From contig NC_092409.1 in the NCBI RefSeq assembly GCF_009017415.1, positions 1,178,001-1,242,000 on the forward strand: a stretch of 64,000 bases of DNA, given 5' to 3'. Every line of letters starts with the position of its first letter. Position 1 is the stretch's first letter. The notes beneath the pieces were generated by a model. It was not told the origin of the DNA. It did not search any database and saw only the letters and a list, made by a program, of their open reading frames with translations. Of this stretch, positions 23,305-34,613 are shown one piece after another. This DNA is from Aspergillus flavus. Its lineage: Eukaryota; Ascomycota; Eurotiomycetes; Eurotiales; Aspergillaceae. The position numbers and the translations under genes are program-made.

Positions 23305-25844
23305 CACGAACGCCAGGGTGGGTATTTTGGGCCACAGGATTCCTCGCGCTAATTTCAGTGTTTAATTAAACATCTGGAGTTCTGTTTGAGGATGAAACAG
23401 AATAGACCTGCGACACCAGTTTCAGGTTTTAACCCCGCGGAGAATGCGAAGGACGACGGATGATGTCAACCGAAACTCCAATTCCAATGTCTTCGGACTC
23501 CATGCCGAAACCCTCACTCCCCGGGATTTCCCTAGTCTAACTAGGAAGGTTTCGCGCAATAAATGTCTCAGCACGGCGTTCAGGGAACAGTGGAGACCTA
23601 AGTAAATGAAGGTGACAGAAAAGGGGTGTGATCATCAAGACGCGCTAAACTTGACTATATGTCGATTTAAATAGACACGCACAAGAAACTCTTCAGTGAG
23701 TTCAGTCCTATCCTGTACTCCGTACCGAGGATGACAAGTGCTTTTGGGCAGAGGGGTCGCTAGGTCGTAGTAGAAGAGTTCGAGTTTGTCGCCTTAGCCA
23801 TTTGGCCAAACTGCCCCGTGAAAATTATAAGCAGCTGTTACACTGTTTCTGCAAGCCACGAAGGCTTTAAGTCCAGATTACCTACAACGATAGAACTGCT
23901 AAATTCCTGAACATGCCGAAAATCTATTGATGCAAGAAGATTATCTAAAGTTTTGCGGCTACCTGAATACCTTCGATCCGCCTCATAGCATTTTCAAGCG
24001 CATTTCGATATAAATATATAACTTCTATACCGGCATCTACACCTACGACCTGTATGGAACTTTGATATATCCTTCATATTTTGATAGCACCACAGCCATT
24101 AGAAGACGGAGGCTACTATACTCATGAATATTCGAATAATATCGCAAGCCTAACCCTCCAAGCCTTTCTGACACCTATTTTGATAATCAAGACTGCCAGC
24201 AGCATAGACCAGCACCAGCCAGCTTCACAAGTCATACACCAGTCGAACTCGGCACATAAAGGCTGGCTACCATAGCAGTACAATAGCATATCTTGCAACT
24301 GTCTTTAAACAGTCGTGTGTCAACAGGCTAGCGATCATAGCGGGGAGCCATAGCCTCAACCCAATGCAGCCACTATCGCGGAAGTCTCGACATGGAAGTA
24401 TTCTAACGTCACTAGAACCACAATATACGCTAGGCGAAATGCTACCACTGGACACAAGACCATCAATGAACTGATTTACTTCATAGCAGCCGGGAAGTCC
24501 CGGTACTCATGGAAGCTACAATCTAATTCATCCATCCGTGGGCCCCGGAGGAGAACCCTCCTATATGTTCTTTACTGCAAGGGTGCTCTGTGGATCATTG
24601 AGACCACTTATCAAATAGTGTCCTGTGTGGGCTATATCGCTGTGCATTGGCATTAGGGATACCTGTGCCTCAGATGCATCACATAGAAGTAACAACTAGC
24701 AAGAAAGCAAAACCAGAAAGACACTCCACTTTCGTTCACACGGTGGACAAGATAACTCCCAGAATAAATACTTGAATGGGTTCTATGGAAAACTCATAGC
24801 GAATGAAATATAAGAGCCAACATTGGTGAGCAGCTAAGGCTAGGCTGTCAAGCCTTGAGGATTTTATCTCAAGTGATCCGTTGAATAGTGATACATCCAC
24901 ACAGCACATCTCCTCGCACACTCGCAACATACTTCCTTTTCCTTCCTTTTGTCCGTCTGTTCTAAAAACAGTACAGTTTAGATGAAGGCACATAACGAAC
25001 CCAAAAACCAGAGCTCGATTCACCATCGAGGTAATCAGAAAATCAGTTTCTACGAGGTGAAGTTCGAACCTCGGTCCCTTCCTAAAGGGGATACCGGCTC
25101 CGAACCCTAAAATGGGTCTGCAACGTAAAGTTCCAAACAATATACTTAGCAAGTGGATCGACGCCGCATTTGTAACGTTTACCAAGGCACCGAAGCTATC
25201 TGGCAATAGCCACTGCCTGATTCCGGAACAGTTTTCCTGTTGTGGAGATAGCGGCCGATCTTTTACGTGGCGGGTTTCTTTTTTCTAGCGTGTTCCCGAC
25301 TATTGATATTGACTCGGAGGCTCGGATAATGTATACAAGAGGGTCTATGGGTTCAAACTGTTTTGAGGATTGGTGCTGTGGTGCGTATTGGGAAGGGTTA
25401 GTGGATCTGGGTAGACTATTTACTACCTTCAAGTTTGGTTACGGGCTTGTGCTAATTTGATGGAGACGATCTACTGCTCGTATTAATTTCCGTGGCAGGA
25501 AGGAGACTTGTGTCAGGTGAATGTGTAGTTTATTAAGGTGCTAATTTAACCTTACTATACATATAATTGATTTTGATGAGATATCTATGTAGACCACCGC
25601 GTCGTATATTGTACATGGGAACTGAATCTCCGTGAAGCATAATGTCCCGCAGCTTTTTGCTGCCACCCTTTATATCAATCAAATACACCGGCCCAGATGC
25701 AAGCAATTAAACATGTAAGTCCCACACCGACAGAAGAGAAGAGTCGATCCGCAGTCAAAACGCCAATAGCAATACAGTAACCAGAAAGGTCATAAGAATG
25801 GTCAAAAAAAGAGCCTGCGGATGGATGGATAGAGTGGAGAAAAA
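23305..25844. other. Gene-poor region of 2.5 kb
   Basis: No gene could be supported. The longest frame is 156 codons on the minus strand (24736-25206); it lacks motifs, a leader or splice-supported extension and is probably chance. One exact TACTCCGTA copy lies at 23716-23724. The left end is the haloacid dehalogenase promoter and the right end the IF-2 3' flank. A TTCGAAC string near 25057 was examined as a tRNA arm and does not fold as one. Confidence 0.5.
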
Positions 25845-28800
25845 TCATAGGTATCTCTTCTCGTAGATCTCCTCATAGCACTGAACATGGTCACCGACGG
25901 CAAAGCTAGTCCAGCCTTCGAAGCCGATACCACATTCTGTGTCCTTACGCATTTCGGTCACGTCCTTCTTGACGTTCTTGAGGGAATTTATGGAGCCTAT
26001 AAGAACAAGATCAGCTTCCAACTTGTAGAAACAAAGTTTTACCCAGTCAAACGGGACGGGGAGCTTACCATCAAAGATTGTTTCCTGGCCCCTGATTACT
26101 CGTACTTTCCTGGCCTTGCTAATTATGCCATTGCGTACTTTACATCCAGCAATGGCTGTCTTCTCTCTCCCCTTGAGTGTGATCTCGAATACCTGTCCGA
26201 TCTCCGCTTCTCCAGTGACACGGTGACTTACCGACGGAGGTAACTGTTCGCTTAAGATTGCTTTGACATCGTCAATGAGTTTGTAGATAACGTTATGATC
26301 CATAATTTTGACCCCTCGAACTTCTGCCATACGAGACATGGCAGGGTCGATAGGCATATTGAACGAGACGATATGACCATTTGCTGAAGCTGCATGCTCA
26401 ATATCAAACTCACTGATTGGACCGACCTCGGAACGGAGCACATTAGCAAAGACTTCGTTGTTGCCAATCGCAGTGACCGAGTTTAAGACAGCCTCTGCAG
26501 ATCCGCCGACGTCTGCTTTGATGACAAAATGCACTGGTTTAGGGCCAGATGTCTCCTGGACAGAGCCGGCAGTCTCAATGCCCTCGGATTCTTCCTGTCG
26601 GCGCCTCTCGAGTACTTCACGCCGTGCCTCGTTGATCGCCACGGTATCCTGGCCTAGTTTCTGAGTCTCGGTTTTCTCCAGTCGATAATCCACGACGTCC
26701 TTGGCCTGCTGCTCGTCAACAGCCTCAAGAAGTTCAGTCCCAGCAGACGGTTGTTCTCTCCAGCCGTCAACCTCGACTGGCATGCCGGGGGTAGCTTCGG
26801 AGATTGCGGCGCCCGCCTCATTCCTGAGAGTGCGTACACGAGCCCAGGTTGTGCCCGCGACTATGATATCTCCCGGCCGTAGTGTACCACGTCTGATGAG
26901 CACCGTCGCCACACGGCCATAGCTTTTGGTTGTCCCCTCAATCACCCACCCCTCAGCTTTGCCGTCCACCTCCGCTCGATGGTCGAGAACCTCCGAAAGC
27001 GTGACGATAGCTTCTTCGAGCTCTAACATGCCCTGGCCAGTTTTACCACTTACGCCAATCGCTTGGACGTCGCCGCCGTAGTCTTCGACGTGTACACCGT
27101 GGATAGAAAGATCCTGTTTGACTTTCTCGAGATTGATATTCTCCTTGTCAATCTTACTGATAGCGACAATGATAGGAACTCTGGCTTCAGTGGCGTGCTT
27201 GATTGCCTCAATTGTCTGGGGTTTGACGCTATCATCTGCTGCGATTACGAGGACTACAATGTCAGTGACATCTGCACCACGGCGACGCATATCCAGGAAT
27301 GCAGCGTGGCCAGGAGTGTCCAAGAATGTAATGGTCTTTCCAGAGGGCATAGCGACAGAAAAAGCACCGATGTGCTGTGTAATGCCTCCGTGTTCTGACG
27401 CGGCCACCGACGAGTTTCGAAGCCAATCTAAAATAGTAGTTTTGCCATGATCAACGTGTCCCATAATAGTCACCACCGGTGGTCTGGAAGGTAAGATGGA
27501 CTTGTCTTCAGGCTCGGGTGCAGCTGCCAGATCCTCATCCTCTGCAGTTTCGAAGATGGGCTCGAAATTGTATTCGGCTGCGACAAGGCCGGCGGTCTCC
27601 GCGTCAAGAACGTGGCTGTATGTGACACCCTCAAAGCCCATATCTTCCATTTGTTGAACAAATTGTGCGGGCCGCACTCCGATGACATCCGCAAGATTGC
27701 TAACGCTGATGAACTCCGGTAGATACAGTGGAATTGAAGCCGACTCTAACTCTTTTTGCCGAGCCTTTTCCTTCTTCAGCCGTTTGCGTTCCTCGCGGCG
27801 ACGGCGACGGTCATCTTCTTCCTCGTCATCCTCTTCAGCCTCGGACTGCCGTGGCCTACGGCCATCCCGACGCTTCGAGGCCTTCTCGGAATGAGTAACA
27901 TCGGTGTCATCATTTAGTTTGAGTGAGGACGGATCCCAGGACCATGGATCCACCGGAGTATCTGCTTTCTTTGGCTTGGGTTTGGACTGTCGCTCACGGC
28001 GACGCTCGGCAATCCTTTCTTCTCGAGCTTCCGCCTCTTCCTCTTCGTTTTTGAGATCGTACACAAGCCGCGCTCCCAGTGGTTTTCCCTTACTAGTCAT
28101 AAATGTCCTAATGGCATTTTCCCGTCTAGTAACTGCTGCGGAACCACCCTGTTCTTGGTCCATATCGGACAGCATCTCATGACCCAGTCTCCGAATCTTT
28201 AGGGTTTCTTCTGAAGCGCCAGCTTTGCGCGTTTCAGCCCTGCGGGTTCTCTCCATTTTCTGCGCCGGATTCTTGGAAGGCCACGACGGCCACGCCAAAT
28301 CTGGTCGGACAGCTTTACAGCATGGGCAAGTCTGATGCTTCCCAAAACAGTTATATTGACAGTCCGGGCAGATCCAGTCTGAAGCACGCAGACTTCTCGG
28401 TACATGTCTGGTATTTACCTCTAGATCTTTATCAGGCTGCAGTGATCGGCTCTCCCCATCGTCGAAAGGACGTCGCTTGTTCTGTCGCCTTGGAGGTCGG
28501 TTCCAATCGGCCCGCGATTCCGCTCTACGCTGTGATGCACGTAGCTCTTTTTCTTGCAGTCGTCGTTGCTCTTGTTCTTCTGCGGCCTTCTTTGCTAATA
28601 AAGCATCTCGCATCGCTTGCTCTGCTGGGCTGAGACCGGCCGGCTTCTGTGCTTGTTTGGTTCCCCAGCGAGCACCAAATTTGGGCTTTGGGGTCGCAAC
28701 ATTGGAGCCTGCTTCTTCGCTACCTGCATTCGATGAAGATGATTCGGATGAGTTGAAGGCTAAGAGGGAAGAACGAAAGCTTCGCCGGGGAAGGTACGGT

Positions 28801-28971
28801 AATCTCGGAGAGAAAAGAACATCTCTGTGCCTGGCGGCGCAAGTCCACTCAACACCATGACGGCGGGATAACTGTAGAAGAATATAATCAGATGTTTACT
28901 CCGAATGTGGACAGCGGAATCGAATCGACCGTTTGGGGAATGCTCACCTCCAAAGCCGCACGCCGGTGCAT
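25845..28971 (-). CDS. Mitochondrial translation initiation factor IF-2
   Basis: Three exons (28948-28971, 26069-28871, 25845-25996) give 992 residues. Exon 1 codes eight residues (MHRRAALE) and with exon 2 makes an Arg-rich, Ser-rich mitochondrial presequence. Order: presequence, long charged region, a Cys-rich zinc-finger-like module (about 174-193), acidic/basic low-complexity region, IF2 N-terminal fold (about 390-450), then the GTPase domain with G1 GHVDHGKTT (about 479), DTPGH and a SKID form of the NKxD motif. Domains II-IV follow. It delivers fMet-tRNA to the mitoribosome with GTP hydrolysis. The last intron (25997-26068, 72 nt) has no in-frame stop. It is divergent from the carrier gene at 29305. 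Confidence 0.95.
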
Positions 28972-29304
28972 AATGGAGAGACAAGGAGTGGGTTGTCTTG
29001 TCACTGGTTTCCCTCGGGGCAAAATTCCGGCCGGTAAGGGAAAGTCTCTCGTAGCTCAGCACAAACTCCGTAATACTTTCCCGCCCGCCTCACGTGCATC
29101 GGCGTCTCCGCCGAATCGGAGGCCCTTATTTCCCATTACTTCGCGCCATCGTTTATTCTGATAAGCACATCGGGGGACCTGTTTTTTTTATATTCTACAT
29201 TCTCCCTGCTCCATTGATCTTTTTCTCTCCTCTCCACTCCTTTCTGCTGTTTCAGCTGTTGCCCCAATTGCCCCCGATCAACTAGTTACTGAATCATCGC
29301 CAAT
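28972..29304. promoter_or_regulatory. Divergent promoter between mitochondrial IF-2 and a mitochondrial carrier
   Basis: Only 333 bp separate the two start codons, so both promoters must lie here. A CACGTG E-box palindrome is at 29091-29096, and a long pyrimidine-rich leader precedes the carrier start. Shared regulation of the two mitochondrial genes is an inference from layout. Confidence 0.5.
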
Positions 29305-30615
29305 ATGGAAGAGAGGGCACTCGAGGACTTTGAGAAGAGCGACGGAGCGCTGCGCACCATTAAGGATTTGGGTGCTGGTGCAGCTGGTGGAATTGCTCAG
29401 GTTCTTCTTGGTACGTTGTTGAGATCATTGTCAGTTCTACAGGGTTGAGATACCCTTTGTCATTGCAATTTGGTTTATTACGTGTAGAGTCATAGTTTTT
29501 GTAGTTTCGCGGGAACATCTGTAGTACACACAGTGTGCTTCTTTCCAATTTGTTTATTTTGGTGATTTGTGAAATAGCGTTGATGATGAGTCGCTAATCA
29601 TCGTATAGGACAACCCTTCGGTATGTACTATAGCCGGTGAGGTAGTGGAGCAATCTAACCCCCGCAGATATTGTCAAAGTGCGGTTGCAAACAACCACTC
29701 AGTATGCCAACGCCCTTGACTGTGCGAGCAAGATTCTCAAGAATGAGGGTCCCGCCGCGTTTTACAAGGGAACACTAACCCCCTTGATTGGAATTGGTGC
29801 CTGTGTAAGTGCTCCAATAACCATTATCTCTATCGGAGATCCGTTATTCTCAGTCCGAGTTCGAGAGGCTAGGGACTGACTCTAACCAGGTTAGCGTGCA
29901 ATTCGGTGCTTTCCATGAAGCCCGGAGGCGTCTGGAGGAATTAAACAAGAAGAAATATGCCGATAGTAGCCTTTCCTACGGGCAATATTACATGGCTGGC
30001 GGTTTCGCGGGTATCGCCAATTCCGTTCTGTCTGGGCCTATTGAACATATCCGTATTCGTATGCAGACCCAGCCGCACGGCGCAGACCGGTTATACAATG
30101 GCCCTATCGACTGCATCCGTAAGCTCTCTGCTCAGGGAGGCGTCCTGCGGGGCCTCTACCGTGGTCAGAACGTCACCTATCTCCGTGAAATACAGGCTTA
30201 TGGCATGTGGTTCTTGACCTTTGAATACTTGATGAACCAAGATGCCAAGCGCAACAATGTCAAGCGCGAGGATATCTCCAGTCTCAAGGTCGCCACCTAC
30301 GGTGGGTTGGCAGGTGAGGCGCTTTGGTTGAGCAGCTACCCATTCGACGTTGTGAAGAGTAAGATGCAGTGCGATGGCTTCGGGGCTCAGCAACAGTTCA
30401 AGAGCATGACAGACTGCTTCAAGAAGACCTATGCAGTCGAGGGTCTTGCTGGCTTCTGGAAGGGCATTGGCCCCACTCTGCTGAGAGCTATGCCTGTGTC
30501 GGCTGGAACATTCGTCGTGTATGTTCATATGTTTTCCTTAATTGGAAGCCTCCCGTGTGGAAGTTGCTAACAATTGGACTTTAGTGTCGAGCTTGCCATG
30601 AAGGCAATGGGTTAA
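29305..30615 (+). CDS. Mitochondrial carrier family protein (Ymc1/Ymc2-like)
   Basis: Five exons (29305-29410, 29609-29620, 29668-29804, 29890-30518, 30585-30615) give 304 residues. The second exon is only 12 nt and encodes the middle of the first carrier signature GQPFDIVKVRLQ. Three SLC25 repeats are present: signature 1 QPFDIVKVR, a second repeat with GPIEHIRIRMQ in place of PxD, and a third with SYPFDVVKSKMQ. The overall sequence (GAGAAGGIAQVLLGQPFD) resembles yeast Ymc1/Ymc2, inner-membrane carriers linked to glutamate/glycine and organic acid transport. The substrate here is inferred from family only. No presequence, as usual for carriers. Confidence 0.9.
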
Positions 30616-31309
30616 ATCAACTGCCCCGAAATTGACCCCATTGTTCGTTCACGTTATCTTTTTATTTACTACCACGAATTATTGATATCCAATTTTCGTT
30701 CGAATTCAACAATAAGGGAAAAGCTATTAGACTTCCTTTTTCTTTAACACGCACAGTTTGGAGTGGCTTGTTTTGGTCATTCGGTCTTAGCATTCAGGTG
30801 ATAGATGGCTCAATTTATGGATATGATGTCCTCATGCGTTCAATTCTTCCTCTCACCTCTGGTCCGTGATAGCACTGGCCCTTGAGTTATACGAAAATGT
30901 TGTTTCAATAAAAACGTGAGAACCTGCTCCGAATGGGAGGTTTTCTGGGGGTTTTGACTCAACAGCTACTCTGTAAACTCGATCGAAACCTCGTGAGAAT
31001 GCACAAACTGTACTCCGTATTGCCAGTTGGTTGAATGTAGCGCGAACAAAACGTACGAGTTTCTATTCGATGATCAATGTTAGAAACAGGATACCTTGCC
31101 TATGTGTATCCCATCTTAAACCTCGAGCCGACAATAATAATATGGGGTACTCCGGAGATTGAAGTATGAATATCAAAACGGGTATAGCGCTGTTCCTGGA
31201 TGCCTCAGGCAGAAGGCTCGCCAAGCCCGACATCAAAAGTTCGAGCGGAAAGATAACCCAGGAAGTTATTGCTGGTGGTAATCGGCTTCACAACCTAACA
31301 CAGCACAAT
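30616..31309. other. Intergenic region between carrier and uS2m genes
   Basis: About 0.7 kb with no gene seen. One exact TACTCCGTA copy at 31011-31019. Contains the carrier 3' flank and the uS2m promoter. Confidence 0.5.
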
Positions 31310-32738
31310 ATGATTGCCCGGCAACTGTGTATGCGGCAGAGTAAGCTTGACTACGAATTGCGATCACATCAATGGTCTTTGAAGAAGGAAGTCCGCTAAT
31401 TGTTCTCCGACTCAGGCCGCCAGCTTCATGCCTTCAACCGCCAGGCTCGGACTCTGAACTCGCTGAACCGATTCTACTCAACCGAACCACCAGTCGACAC
31501 CACACTCCAGACCCGTATCAAGGAGCGTTCTGCTGAGATCGAGTCCCGCTATCAAAATGATGCTGTTCCCGAGAGAATCTCAAGGAGGCGCGCTGAGCAG
31601 TTGGCCTGGAAGGCACGAGGCGAGCGAAGTAAGCCTTCGCAATTTTACATTTCACAAGGGTAGTCATCCTTGGAGCATGTCGACTGACTGTGTGTTTCTT
31701 TTCATAGAATTCAAATTCCAAGACCTTGGCAGCAGCGTGACAGACGCGTACAAACCAGAGGATATCATCCGGAACCCTCCTAAGCCTTCCGACGTTACCC
31801 TTGAACTGCTCCTCGCTTCTCAGACACACCTCGGACACTCGACGTCCCGCTGGAATCCCCAGAACTCGCGCTACATTTTCGGTATTCGAGACGGTATCCA
31901 CGTCATCTCCCTGGACGTGACCGCGGCGTACCTGCGTCGTGCGGCCAAAGTGGTAGAGGAAGTTGCAGCCCGCGGTGGATTGATCCTCTTCGTTGGTACA
32001 CGGAAGGGTCAAAAGAGATACGTGGTCCGCGCCGCAGAACTGGCCAAGGGCTACCACATTTTCGAGCGATGGATCCCCGGCAGTCTGACCAATGGACAGC
32101 AGATCCTGGGCCACTGCGAGACCAAGGTCGTGAATGCTATGGATGAAGAAATCCCCAAGTACAGGGAAGCCCTGGCTGACCGCTCGGTCCTCAAACCTGA
32201 CCTGGTGGTCTGTCTGAACCCTCTCGAGAACGTCGTCTTGCTCCACGAGTGTGGTCTTAACAACGTCCCTACCATCGGTGTCATTGACACGGATGCTGAT
32301 CCTACCCGCGTCACATACCCTATCCCCTCAAACGACGACAGCATGCGTGCCATCGGTGTTATCGCCGGTGTCCTGGGACGGGCAGGAGAAGCCGGTCAAC
32401 AAAGGAGATTGGAGAATGCAAAGAACGGAGTCCTAACCTACCCACCCATCACTCCTGAACACCTTCTCTCTCCCGAGCGTCTCGCCGAGCTCGCCCAAAT
32501 CGAAGCAGGAAACGTCGCCGCCAACGCCGAGGCTGCCGAAATTGCCAACAAGCTCGACGAAGCCGTTCAGTCCATCGAAACTGAACAGGCCTCGACCCCC
32601 CAGGAAACCTCGCAGTCTACCGAATCCCAACCCGAGCCCCAGACCCAGGTTCCTGAAACCGAAAAGCCCGCCGAACCTCAACCAGAACAGCCTCAAACGC
32701 AGGCCCAGGCCCCGGAAACCCCCGTTAAAGACCAGTAA
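31310..32738 (+). CDS. Mitochondrial small ribosomal subunit protein uS2m (Mrp4-type)
   Basis: Three exons (31310-31340, 31416-31628, 31708-32738) with 75- and 79-nt introns give 424 residues. The spliced N-terminus MIARQLCMRQSRQLHAFNRQ is an Arg-rich mitochondrial targeting sequence. The S2 core is clear: LLLASQTHLGHSTSRWNP, RDGIHVISLDVT, GTRKGQKRYV, and PDLVVCLNPLENVVLLHEC followed by the TIGVIDTDADP motif. The C-terminal 100 residues are a Glu/Gln/Pro-rich extension (from about VAANAEAAEIANKL onward) typical of fungal versions and probably disordered. It belongs to the head/body junction of the 37S subunit. The start at 31310 was chosen because it is the first ATG giving the targeting peptide. 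Confidence 0.94.
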
Positions 32739-33912
32739 TGAAGAGCGTTTCTTTGGGCGTTACTCTCTTCCTCCTGTCTTAATTTCTTTTTTCCAACCTT
32801 ATCTCTGCGCACGTGTGAGCCTTGAAGCAAACTTATGGGACTGTAACTGTATAGAACATTGTAAATTCCTTGATTCGCCTGGTGTTATAACAAACATGTA
32901 TTACCAATATGACGCATTTACTGCCTCTTTTCTCTACCATATCGGGTTATAACTAAATACTGTTTATCTATTTGTCATGGAAACAACTACATTACTCTAT
33001 ACTTGGAAATTACTATCTAGAACTGTAGTACATATAGGATATGCATGTCGCATGTATACATTTCAAGTAATGCTGGCAATTGAGGTATTTACTTATCTTT
33101 AGTGACCTACGTAAAATACCAACCAGTACATATGATACACATGGAAAGAACAGAACGCACAACATAACGTAGACCAACCTAAACCCGAAGATGTCGATCA
33201 CTATGGAAAAATATCCCGAAGCGAAGCAAACTATTGGGCCCTTGTGCATTAGACCGGAACGTTAATATAGGGTCATGGCCACGACGATGAGAGAACCCCG
33301 CTTCAATGAGGTGGCCTTCGAGTTTTCGTCAGATGAAGGGGACTACTACGGGAAGGAGAAATTATGACCTATCCTTACGATCTAGAATCGCACGGAGGTA
33401 GTACAAGTCGTTCAATTGGTGGTTTGTTAGTCGCTTGGGGTGGTGGATGAGGTGACAGTTGCATGTAATGTGGGTTGATTAGTAGTCCCGAGTGGGTGGT
33501 GGGTTTTGTCATATTTAATACGATAGGTATCATTTGCAGAAGGAACTGTGTCTACTCTGTAATCTTGGCTATTTACTTTGTTGTGAAGCTGGACGCTAAT
33601 ATCCACTTTGATTCAAGTAGATAATAGTCTAATTCAAGATAGCAATAGTTATAATTGTAAAAAAAATAAAAAATAAAAAAGCCAGTGAACAACGCGTCTC
33701 ATCGTAAGTGAGCTAATAAGCCCAGATGCAGCAACAAATCGAAGAGAAAAAACAAGAAGTGTATCCCCAGAGCATGTCCGTGTAAGCAAGGCAGACTGAA
33801 AAACATAAAGAACGTGCGAACCCGGCCGAACGAGATAGAAGTCGAAAGGAGCTAGTTCACGTATCGCGGAAAGGGATCATCGTGGAAAGGTGAGGTGACA
33901 AGAACGGGTTTA
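32739..33912. other. Convergent intergenic region, AT-rich
   Basis: About 1.2 kb between two converging genes. AT-rich with an A-run near 33660-33680. No coding signal beyond short chance frames; it must contain two 3' UTRs. Confidence 0.5.
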
Positions 33913-34613
33913 CTACTTCTTGAAGAAGCCACCAAGTTGGTCCATCATACCGGAACCACCCTGCTGAGAGTGAGGGGCACCATATTGGCTGCCACCGTAG
34001 CCGCCATACTCTTGCTGCTGCTGCTCATGCTCCTTCTTCCCCTTGTACTTCTTCATGGCGTCCTCCGCGATGGAACCCATGATCGCTCCACCAATTGTAC
34101 CGAGGAACCCGTGATCAGCCTTGTGGCCAGCGAAGCCACCGGCCGCACCACCGGCAAGAGCACCCATGAGGCCACGTTCACCCTCCTGAGCACCGCCGGG
34201 AGCCTGTTCACCAGAACTGTGAGGAGAGAAGTTAGTCGGTTGGACCACTAGAGTAAAGGTGGGTGTTGATAAAAAGACACATACCCTTCGTATCCACCCT
34301 GCTGACCATATCCTTGCTGCTGGCCATAGTGCTGCTGACCACCGTAAGACTGCTGGTGGTGCTCGGACTGTCCGCCGCCGCCGTAGTAGTCGTTGGCGGC
34401 ACCAGAGCCGGAGCTACCGCTATGGCTGTTGTATCCCTGATCGTATCCAGAAGACTGTCCGTAGCTCTGCTGATTGTAGCCCTGTTGACCGTAGCCCTGC
34501 TGACCGTAGCCCTGCTGACCGTAGCCCTGTTGACCGTAGCCCTGTTGACCGTAGCCCTGCTGGCCTTGGCCGTAGTGGCCGCCCTGCTGGTTGTACTGAT
34601 CGTAGCCAGACAT
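33913..34613 (-). CDS. Q/G/Y-rich protein with a glycine-zipper domain
   Basis: Two exons (34285-34613, 33913-34216) with a 68-nt intron give 210 residues. The N-terminal half is low-complexity Gly/Gln/Tyr/Ser with five perfect GYGQQ repeats followed by GYNQQ, a prion-like composition prone to phase separation. The C-terminal half has a glycine-zipper segment ([16 protein letters not shown] and [15 protein letters not shown]) with regularly spaced Gly/Ala, then a basic [11 protein letters not shown] linker and a second Q/G-rich tail. Glycine zippers pack helices in membranes or assemblies. Similar fungal proteins are known but their function is not established. A TATA element lies about 110 nt upstream. 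Confidence 0.85.
34482..34556. repeat. 15-bp coding minisatellite, five units
   Basis: Five consecutive 15-bp units (CTGYTGACCGTAGCC on the plus strand) differ only at one C/T position and encode GYGQQ on the minus strand. Unit length is a multiple of three, so copy-number change would keep the frame. Confidence 0.9.

Noticed and set aside
25040..25110. TTCGAAC-containing stretch examined as a tRNA gene
   Set aside because: The T-arm loop would be too long and no acceptor, D or anticodon arms could be placed around it.
24736..25206. 156-codon minus-strand frame
   Set aside because: No start context, leader, motif or splice-supported extension; matches no family and is likely chance in gene-poor DNA.
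26888..28182. Several plus-strand frames of 60-110 codons
   Set aside because: Antisense shadows of the IF-2 coding region.
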